From Chara braunii (Eukaryota; Streptophyta; Charophyceae; Charales; Characeae): a DNA stretch of 45,246 bases. Under the pieces are notes generated by a model. That model ran no database searches and was not told the DNA's origin. It worked only from the letters and a program-made list of their open reading frames with translations. Both the position numbers and the translations under genes were made by a program. This document shows positions 30,502 through 38,628 of this stretch, piece after piece; position 1 is the stretch's first letter; each line of letters starts with the position of its first letter. Location of the stretch: positions 1,857,001 through 1,902,246 of the forward strand of contig BFEA01000073.1 in assembly GCA_003427395.1 (NCBI GenBank), read 5' to 3'.

Positions 30502-31446
30502 TTTTTTCATTGTGGCATGCAGGGCGTTTGCCGATCTCGATGGCCATCTCGGAGTGGATGACCCCGGGTCTTTGGCGTGCGTGCATGGCATACCCTTTTC
30601 CCCCACGCTCGTTGCGCGTCTCCAACAGTGGAGAGTCCACTGTTATTGACGGAGCGACAAGAGACGACTTCGAGTGTGATCCATGGATGATGGTCGTCCT
30701 GTTCACTGATGCTCACCTGGGCTCGTGGAAAGAGCATCAGTGGGACAAAATGCTCAGGGAGTGCCCGTAGGCGGACGACTACAAGTTCGCTAATATGTGC
30801 GAGTTTGGGAGTTTTATTCTTGCGCCCTGAGCTATGCGCGGTTCAGCTCGGTGTCGTCACTTGAGTGCAAAGCTGAAAATTGCTCGTCGTCACAATGTGT
30901 TGGACTCCAATGTCGTGACTGCTTCGCCGAGCACATGGTCCCGTGCGCTGAAACACGAGTTGCTTACCTGTGCACGACATTCCGAGTTCCTCGATGAGTA
31001 CCCCTTGCGCTCTCCAAGGCTGTTGCCTCGAGCAGTTTCCTACTGCTGCGTTAGATTGTGTCTCGGAATGTTATTCTTTTCTAGGGTCCTTTGCGTCGCA
31101 TGTTCGAAACGCTGTGGTCTACGTGTCCAGGAATGAGTTGCACCTCGGAAGAGACGGGATGGGTTTGGTCACAAGAGAATTCGAAGGGACATGGGATTTG
31201 GTAATCGGGGGTAAGGTGGACGATGTGGACGCATGGCGTGAGGTTGAAGCTCAATCGTCCTCTATACGGGATGCTATAGGCAGGTCTCTGGCCGAAAGGA
31301 CCGGGTTCGTCCACACGAAATATATTTCTATGTTCGCGGAAGATGCTCCAGTCGATGCGCCGCAGTGTCTTACGTTCGGGTCGCTTGTTCGAACTTTCAA
31401 TGAACGCATGTACATACCGGTCGGTCGTAATCAGTTGACATTCTAA
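30502..31446 (+). pseudogene. Family B protein, copy 2 (stops and a frameshift)
   Basis: Starts after a T-rich tract and GCATGCAG (to about 30522), a splice-acceptor-like site. Frame 1 of the copy runs to about 31095 with TAG 30768 and TGA 30828; the frame then shifts by one near 31095-31115 and runs to TAA at 31444. Aligned with copy 1: ATRDDFECDPWMMVV, CP*ADDYKFANM (the stop replaces Trp of CPWASHYKFANM, TGG to TAG), EYPLRSP, VSYCCVRL, VYVSRNELHL, DLVIGGKVDDVDAWREVE, SSIRDAIGRSLA and GFVHTKYISMFAEDAPV. The C-terminal basic tail of copy 1 is not shared. Clearly a dead paralogue. Confidence 0.7.
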
Positions 31447-31717
31447 ACATTGGGTGACCTTTTTGTGTGCCATCGGGAATCACTTAGCCACATAATTCTG
31501 TTACTCCATTTTGTTTTACGTGTTTGAAAAAATGGGTACACCGTCTAAACATTGGCAAATGCTATTGCATGTCGTATGGAATCACTTCACTGCAGAATTA
31601 TGTTAATCCTTTTTGTTCTACGTGTTTGAAAACACTCGGCTATCATCCAGTCTGCGAATTGATTCGTTGTTCAACCAGTATTTGTCAATGCCTCTCCAGG
31701 TTAAAGCAAGGAGCCCG

Positions 31718-31806
<89 letters not shown>

Positions 31807-32060
31807 GAATCAAGTTGAACCTGGCATCAAGGCTAAGAGTGCTTATGGCAATCCGCACAGACAACCAACGACNGTTTGACACTTGTTCAAGGTGCTCGAT
31901 CGCCAAACAGATCAGGAACCAGCATCAAGGCTCCCTAAGAGTGCTATTGGCAATCGGCACAGCGAGCCAACGATTGTTTGGCACTTCCTTAAGGTGCTCT
32001 ATCGAACACTGATAACTACGAATTGATGCGATGTTTAACTAGTATTTGTCACCCCAAGAA
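31447..32060. repeat. Repeats around a second (CT)n tract
   Basis: 31520-31560 and 31600-31640 share a TTTTGTT-TACGTGTTTGAAAA phrase. Palindrome copies at 31648 and 32012 carry the same TCGTTGTTCAAC-type tail as the copy at 30138. (CT)n occupies 31721-31804. GGCAATCCGCACAG/GGCAATCGGCACAG repeats are at about 31847 and 31948. One N is at 31873. No gene. Confidence 0.7.
31721..31804. repeat. (CT)n microsatellite
   Basis: Pure TC dinucleotides over about 84 bases. Confidence 0.97.
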
Positions 32061-32265
32061 GGAGACCCTTCTGCCAAGGAAAATGGCGAACACATTTGTT
32101 GCAGGGGTAGTGATGGGTTGCGGGTTGGTCAGTGCACCAGGCTGGGTGTTCCGCCCGACCACAGTTGACGGGTTCAGTCCATTAACTTGCAAGGTGTCGA
32201 GCGCCAGACCCCTGACGTTTTATGGAACATAGGGACCACATACCCAACAAATTGTCATATAGATA

Positions 32266-32405
32266 GCCTCTGCCCTATATCGTGTAGTGTGACTGGCACA
32301 GTCGTTCCTTACACCTGGCCAGGATAACAAAATGTCGTCTTACAAAGAGCCCCTGCCCTTTTATGTTGTGTAGTGTCGTTCCCTGTACCTAGCCAGGACA
32401 GGACG
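32266..32405. repeat. ~70-base tandem duplication
   Basis: Two copies share GTGTAGTGT, TCGTTCC, the phrase ACCTGGCCAGGATA/ACCTAGCCAGGACA, and a CCTCTGCCC/CCCCTGCCC start. Non-coding. Confidence 0.6.
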
Positions 32406-32636
32406 GGAACCCATTTTATACACTGTTCATTCGCATTTAATAACGGCTATTCATGTACGAAGGGCTCAAAATGCCCCACCACAACATTCACCCCATCAAC
32501 ACTATATATATTGACAATTTATCCTCACTTAAAGTGTCGCATAAGGCCCTATTGGCCCATGTACAGTGTATTCATTCACATTCGAAATAGTTCATTTTTT
32601 GAAAAAAGTTCAGTTTTTACGAAATGTGTATTCCAG

Positions 32637-33197
32637 CTACATGGTGTTTATGTGATTGTGAGCTTGACATGCAGAAATCTCTACGTAGGTTGCACGGTCA
32701 GATCAGTCATTACACGATGGACTGAGCACATTCGCAGCTCCAAGTCTGGTAATACGGGTAATGCACCGAGACTGCATAGCTGGTTACGATTCTTCAGTTG
32801 GACCAGTTACTTAGCTATTCCGCTCGTCACGGTTGTGTTGGACGTTTTAGCTGTGGAAAATTACCTGATAAGACGTTTCTCACCGGTGCTCAATACCGTA
32901 GGAAGGATGAAGAAGAGATCTAGAAAAAAGCGGAACGGTAGCAGACAGCGGGGATGTATTACTACATCCAACCATGACACCAGTAACCTTGTGTTATACG
33001 AATGTAACGGCAAGGTGTATGCATCGACTAACGGGCTACTAGAGGAATGCCTGCGAGAAGGAAAGGAAGTCGATGTTGTGACCAGTGGGGGTTCAGTCAT
33101 GATCGATTCGTGGAAGCGACTCAAGGCACGATTCGGGAGGACGATGCTGAGCAGGGATGGTCAAAGGATTCGTCTCCAGCTGATGGCCACAGGATGA
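32637..33197 (+). CDS. GIY-YIG nuclease-domain exon
   Basis: A TTTTTACGAAATGTGTATTCCAG tract ends in AG at 32635-32636, a good 3' splice site. The exon then reads LHGVYVIVSLTC, YVGCTVRSVITRWTEH, and later VENYLIRRFSPVLNT. These are the GIY (as GVY, 32643-32651), YIG (as YVG, 32682-32690), catalytic Arg, metal-binding Glu (32856) and Asn-containing end of a GIY-YIG endonuclease domain. A basic stretch (KKRSRKKRNG) and a C-terminal region (YECNGKVYASTNGLLEEC, then SWKRLKARFGRT) follow to TGA at 33195. The frame is also open upstream to 32373, but that part has poor composition and starts without ATG. GIY-YIG domains cut DNA in mobile introns, Penelope-like retroelements and repair enzymes. Upstream exons were not identified. 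Confidence 0.7.
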   Translation, partial: LHGVYVIVSLTCRNLYVGCTVRSVITRWTEHIRSSKSGNTGNAPRLHSWLRFFSWTSYLAIPLVTVVLDVLAVENYLIRRFSPVLNTVGRMKKRSRKKRNGSRQRGCITTSNHDTSNLVLYECNGKVYASTNGLLEECLREGKEVDVVTSGGSVMIDSWKRLKARFGRTMLSRDGQRIRLQLMATG

Positions 33198-33257
33198 AGG
33201 TTGGTTGTCGTTTCAGGATCCTGAGGGTTATTGAAACTTCCACAACGGCTTTGTGAC

Positions 33258-33320
33258 ACCCGCGGCCTAGGCCGCTGGCATTTCGGCCGCTGCAGCCGAG
33301 ATTCTCGGTCGCGGCCGCGG
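33258..33320. repeat. Cluster of GC-rich palindromes
   Basis: GCGGCCTAGGCCGC (33262-33275) is a perfect palindrome, CCGAGATTCTCGG (33296-33308) is perfect around one base, and CGCGGCCGCG (33310-33319) is perfect. The cluster sits in otherwise AT-rich DNA, 60 bases after the GIY-YIG exon. It could be a transcript-end hairpin or an element terminus. Confidence 0.8.
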
Positions 33321-33359
33321 CCTGGTTTTTCAATATTGTTTTTACCTCCATAAAAATAC

Positions 33360-33658
33360 GTAAAAAATATATATATATATGGGGGTCTAGAGCTTGGAAA
33401 ACCCTACACTCCTATATTTGTTTTTTTCGAATCCGACCTTGTTTAAGATTTTTTAAAAATCAAAAACTAAAATCGATTTAAACAAAAAAAAAAATATATA
33501 TATATATATAAAAACAGGAATTTTTTTTGTCATTTTTTATCATGAGATATATGGTCCCCGAGTCGACCTGTGTTTTTTTTTTTAATGAATTTCTGTTTTT
33601 TGCAGGGAAATGAGGTGTTTAAAAAAAAATGCAGATGCAAAATTTGAAAAAAAAAAGG

Positions 33659-33692
<34 letters not shown>

Positions 33693-33774
33693 CGGTTGAT
33701 TGATTGATTGATTGATCTGATTTGATTGATTGATTAGTTGATTGATGGAGAGTGTGTGTGTGTGTGTGTGTGTA

Positions 33775-33806
<32 letters not shown>

Positions 33807-33830
33807 TGTGTGAGTGTGTGTGTGTTTTAT
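33360..33830. repeat. (AT)n, (ATTG)n and (GT)n microsatellites
   Basis: (AT)n at about 33367-33381 and 33494-33510, (ATTG)n at 33659-33743 with a few variants, and (TG)n at 33751-33825. AT-rich and non-coding. Confidence 0.95.
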
Positions 33831-35300
33831 AACGAATTGCAGAGCAATTGAACAACCTAGCTAAGCTAGGAACAGTACCGAAAAGCAATTCACATCCATA
33901 TACGAACACGCATAGCATCAAGCTGATTTATCACTTGGGTCTCCACTGTACACCTAATGTCATAGCTCACCATCTTCTATGTACACCATGCCCACTACCA
34001 TTCAGCATACATGGGGGGGTGGTCGAAGAGTAGGGGGCGAAAAAAGGACGAGTGAGGGGAAGAAAAGATGGAGAGAACAAGAGGACCTTCTTCGATAGGA
34101 CGGATTTCCAGAACGAGGAAGGAGGGAGGCGCATCCCTGAAGCGCTTTTCGCCGTTCGTGCCTTGAAAACGGCTCATCAGACGGATTGTTGCGCTTATGG
34201 GTGGCTTCCTACTTTGGGTGGCCCAATCGCCAGCAGAGTGGGGGCGACCCGCGCAGAGTGGTGCAGGAGGTAGAGGAGGGGATTTGGGAGTATTGGTCGG
34301 GGGGTGGTTGTGTAGGGAAGTAAATCAGACAGCGGGGCGTTGGGTGTGCGGGGGGTGGGGTGGGAAAGAAAAAGGTGGGGTTTTGTAGTGCGGAATATGT
34401 ACGAGTTGTAATTTACTGCGTGTGCATTGATTTCTGCGTCCGTGACGTGTCCGTCGTTCGCCGTAGCCATCTCCGCCATCTTCAAGGAGTAGTCTTGGTG
34501 AGCTAATGTAGCAAGAGTACAATATCGGGCCTAGGATGGATTCTGGTCACGTTGTGTGTCCAGGATCTAGTATCACTAGGCGACCGAAAAAAGCAGAGTA
34601 GGCATCGTTACTCTGCAATTGCGCAGAGGGAGATGGCAATGGTAAGTCGCAGTGGGGCCGAGCTGATAGCGTAAGTCCAGGAATAGGATTGTCGCAAGAG
34701 AGAGGGCAATGTCTGTAGGAGTGGTGTTCTAAAATAGGTAGTAGCATTACCGGGGCGGGGGGAACTAAGGCTGTGTAGTGGGATCTTCGATGTATGTTAG
34801 TTTCTGAGTCCTAGCAGGTTTTGGGCTGTGTTCTAATTTGGGGGTTGGGGTTCTTCTCTTTTTTTTAACGGCGGTTTCTTGTGTATACCGTGGACTAGGG
34901 GTCTTATCGTCCAGTGGGGTACGCGTATTTTCTTTTTTTTGGGGGGTGGGGTATACCTGGGTATACGTGTTCGCGTGTGCTAATTTCCACGTTTTGCTGT
35001 CATTATTTCCAGGTTTGTCATTTCGTGAGTGCGGTGGTCTGTCCTGAGCAAGCAGGCGACGTTTCGGCTTATTGTCTTTTCTGCTTCTCTCTTTTGTTTT
35101 TTTTTAAAAGGTTCTCGACGGCGTTCCTTTCTTTTTTTGTTTAATCCTTTTCTTTGGGGGGTTATGCCGTACAAAATAATGGGGGGGTGTTTTCCTGGGT
35201 TTTTTTTGTAGGGTCTTACTTTTTTGTACTATTTGTCGGACCTGTAGTGATATGGTTTTATATGGTGTGTCCGGTCCAACTGTATATTTTTCTTCTATGT
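33831..35300. other. Non-coding, G-rich and T-rich stretch
   Basis: 34190-34380 is G-rich on the plus strand (runs such as GGGGTGGGGTGGG). 34830-35230 is T- and G-rich. No frame has protein-like composition and nothing recognisable is present. Confidence 0.6.
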
Positions 35301-35302
35301 GT

Positions 35303-35308
35303 ATCTGT

Positions 35309-35382
<74 letters not shown>
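35303..35382. repeat. (GT)n microsatellite
   Basis: About 75 bases of nearly pure GT. Cys-Val or His-Thr frames across it are artefacts. Confidence 0.97.
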
Positions 35383-35387
<5 letters not shown>

Positions 35388-35416
35388 CCTCTTTCCCACG
35401 TGATGGGGCCCGGAGG

Positions 35417-35497
35417 GGGCAGGTGTACGGATGACGACCCTGCCCCATCCGGGGGGCCGCCATCCGTACCAGATTATTATCAATTTGATAATAATCT
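35417..35497. repeat. Inverted repeats at the 3' end of the reverse transcriptase gene
   Basis: GTACGGATG near 35420 and CATCCGTAC at about 35461-35469 form an inverted repeat with a GC-rich loop. Immediately next, 35471-35497 is a perfect palindrome with 13-base arms around one base (left arm AGATTATTATCAA). Both lie within 110 bases downstream of the minus-strand stop at 35523. They may form a transcript-end hairpin or mark the element's end. Confidence 0.8.
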
Positions 35498-35522
35498 ACA
35501 CACACGACACACGGAACAGTTC

Positions 35523-37611
35523 CTAGGTATGCTTCAGGGTAGTCTGGGGATCACATGAGAATAGTTGGTATGTGGTAGTGTTAATAAGGACACTTTTGAT
35601 GATTCCCATGCATTTGTTTGGGTTAAACCCATTTTGTGACATCGTTTGTATTGAGTTAATTAAGTCTTCTGCTGCCTGCAAGGGTTGCGAAGTGACAATC
35701 ATGATATTTATCGTCTGGGGGATAAGTGTTTTTAAGGATTGCAGGATGGGTCTGTTTGAGTCAAAGTTAAGGAATTTATTGATCGAAAAATTGAATTCCT
35801 TCCTTTGGTCATATTTTCTTGTTTCATATGTGTCATTTTCGGGGTTAGTGATGGTGAGTGTTGAGTTCAAGAAGTTGCATCTGGTTCCGACGAGTTGGTT
35901 GTTCAGTAGAGTGGTTTCTGTTGTCTGTTCGTTGAGTGTGACATAGTTGAGTGGGTAGAGGTAGTATTTGCTTCTTTTGCTCTTGATTTCTGGGTTGATG
36001 AATTCCTTGATTCTCGGATTGTTGATGCAGTTGAGGTCATCAAAGTATCTGAATGTGTGTTGGAATAGGGGGAGAAGATGGATGTTGGGGGTTAGCCGTA
36101 GTTTTTTCATAAACTTGTATTCATAGTGAAAGAAGTAGATGTTGCACCACATCGGTGAGCAACTTAGACCCATTGGAATTTCGAGGATCTGTTTCCATAT
36201 AGTTCCACCTAATGTTGTGTATGCGTTTTTTATGAGTCAATCATTCATCTTTTGGATATCGCCTGCAGTAAGTATTGTAGTGTTGGTCTGTTTGATGGAT
36301 GTCCAGGTTGCTTCAACGTGGAGACCGTTGGTTTTTTCCTTGATGATGCAAGCCATGCGGCGTTTTTTTCATAAACTTTTCTTGCTTCTTTGAAGGCAAG
36401 ATTGATAAAGAAGTTGATGGTAGTAGGCAGTCCATCTTCTGACTCATCTGTTGGGATTGTTCGTAGCATCTAGTGATGTCGGCGGAGTAGAGGTTATGAA
36501 TATGTGGAGGAAGGTTGTAGATGTAGTCCGACTCGGATTCGACTATCCACCAGAATGACACTTTGATGCCATACTCTTGTTCTGTTAGCTGTGTGAGGGC
36601 CCAACAATGTTTTTTAACCGTTAGCGCAAGTTTGCTGAGTATAGTAGCGCATATGTCCGCAAGCGGTGAGAAAATGACGTCGGACGCGTTGGTTAGCCAT
36701 CTGAATGAGTTCTTGTGTTTTTTGTAGGTTGCCATGAGGTACAGTATTTCTGTGTTTTTAACAGGGGGATATGGAAATAGTGTTTCTATTTGGTATTTAA
36801 GTGATCTGATTAGCTCGGGTGCAGCACATTCGCAGTGGGTAAAATCATTTACAGAGAGTCTTTTAAGGGCAAGATATCCGATAAAGTTGATGCAGGTAAA
36901 GGTGGGTGTGTTGGGTGCTTTGTCTGCGCTATAAATGTAGAAGTGTTTTGTGATGAAGTCTATTTCATTTTTGATACTTGGGTGTTTTGGGTCAAAACGG
37001 ATCGGTCGGTGAAATTCTTTGCAGCTTCGTTTGATTATTTCTCTGAGTTGAAGTTGTGCAGATGTTTTTTGTTCTTGTGTGATGATCGTTCCATCTTGGT
37101 TCAACATATCAATAGTTTTATTAAGGGTTTCTTGGCATTCTTTATGAATGTCGTGTGTGTTGTATGGTTTGAGTGGGATATGGTTGAGGTCTTTTTTAAT
37201 CTGTTCTCTTAGCCCGATATTGCTTATGATCATGGGATGTAGGGTTACTACGTGGGGAGGGATTGAGTTGTCGCTACATTCGTGGATGAAATCTTTGTAT
37301 CTAGTAGGTTGACAGAAGCATTTTGGTCCTTGTTCCTCATACCATTGATCAATGTTGAAATTTTTAAATACTGTTGCGGGTTTGTACAGTTGTTTGGCTA
37401 GGTGATTGTCATATGTCCAGCCAAATGTTATATTTTGCAGTCTTTCGGCTGCTATCGGGTTGTGCTGATGTAGAATGTTAGTGAAGACTTTTTTAACCTT
37501 CAGTCTTTCCATTAGTCTGTTTTTATAGTGGAGGTGGATGATCTTTTTGTCGGGCTCCACGGGTCTTCTCCATCCGCGTCTTCCGTCTTCCAAGACTTGT
37601 AGGCAGTTAAC
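35523..37611 (-). pseudogene. Reverse transcriptase exon (Penelope-like or related lineage), two frameshifts and one stop
   Basis: The minus-strand exon starts after TCTTGACAG (acceptor AG at 37612-37613) and codes for about 695 residues. N-terminal part: KIIHLHYKNRL, KCFCQPTRYKDF, then LYLMATYKKHKNSFRWLTNAS, typical of the region before the palm. Motif A: LYSADITRCYE (about 36465-36490). Motif B: EIPMGLSCSPMWCNIYFFHYE (from about 36180). Motif C: FRYFDDL with Asp codons at 36036-36041. A thumb-like end (YDQRKEFNFSINKF) follows. One base is missing after motif A (near 36460) and one in a seven-A run (36363-36369), and TGA at 36237 breaks MND*LIKNAYTTLGG, probably a former Trp. The IPMG-x-x-CSP type of motif B points to Penelope-like or allied RTs; the exact lineage is uncertain. 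No endonuclease domain was seen in this exon. Confidence 0.75.
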
Positions 37612-38628
37612 CTGTCAAGATAGTCATGCAAGGGATCGGTTGTTATTAGTAAAGTTCGAGTATGCAAAGTTTATTTTGGGGGGGTGATTTGGCAATGGTG
37701 ATCATTGTTTTTAGGTTGTGTGGGTAGGGTTTTATCATTCATAATCGTTCTGATAAGTTGTGTCGGGGTGGGTGGTTGTAGTTGGTTGCATTTCTTTTTA
37801 TGGCCCTCGTTGTTTTATACCTTGGTAACCAATTATCCGGTGTATCACTTACATGTAGCGAGCTTTAGATAAGGGGCAATTTTTCAGGTAGAACTACGGA
37901 TGCGTCCAACAGGGGGAGCATGTTAGTTTTTTCGGTAGCCTTGTCTTCTTCTTACCGTATGTTTCCTAAGTAACTGTGGGTGGGGTGGGTCCACTTAGGC
38001 ATTTAGTGATGCCCAGGGTCTGCCAGGAGGTTTGTGGAGGGAGGAGGGGGAGGGGGTGATGGTTTTTAATGAGAGTACTACACAGCCTCATTGATACCGA
38101 AAAACAATTACTTATCGAGCAAAAAAGATCTTAAAGTTAACACAATGTCGAAAAACTGGAAGTGAATCTGTAGAGGTGTATAATTCCATACACCGGTCAA
38201 TCTGTGATAAGTCCCTACAAACTTCTGAGTTACGATAACATGGTCTTATTGGAACCGGAAAAAAACGAATTCCGTATTGAGCGCTTGAAAACAAGTCGAA
38301 AAAATAGGAAATTAATCTGTAGGGGTGTATACTCCCATACACAGGTCAAACTGTTGATACGTCCCTACCATTTTATAAGTCACGATTTCATTACCATGTA
38401 GGCGCACATATTCTACAAGGCGCCGTTTTTTAATCTAAATTGAGCAAAAAGGTATCAAGAAAAAAATGTAGGGGCGTCTAATCCCATACTATTATTAGTA
38501 TGTGATAAGCTCGTACTCACCCCTAAGTTCTGATTTCATGCTCCCCCTAACTCATCGAAGTGCACCTTCATCATTGAGTGTCGTTCCTTTATGACTGCCA
38601 GGTTTGTAATAGACCTGTGTCAGTATTC
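37612..38628. other. Probable intron or spacer between the two minus-strand exons
   Basis: No open frame. G-rich near 38030-38060. Contains three tandem ~150-base repeats (listed separately). If the exons belong to one gene, this is an intron of about 1 kb; no clear donor was identified after 38629. Confidence 0.4.
38081..38540. repeat. Three tandem ~155-base repeats, each with a small hairpin
   Basis: Units at about 38081-38243, 38244-38398 and 38399-38540 share GAGC-AAAA, TGTAGGGGTGTAT...CCCATACA, GATAAGTCCCTAC and AAGTCACGATTTCATTACCATG-type segments. In the first two, GTGTAT and ATACAC flank a six-base loop. Non-coding. Confidence 0.75.

Noticed and set aside
32373-32636. Upstream extension of the GIY-YIG frame
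   Set aside because: It lacks an ATG, has atypical composition, and a strong splice acceptor lies at 32635-32636 just before the conserved domain.
33619-35558. His-Thr and Cys-Val repeat frames over (GT)n tracts
   Set aside because: Microsatellite artefacts.
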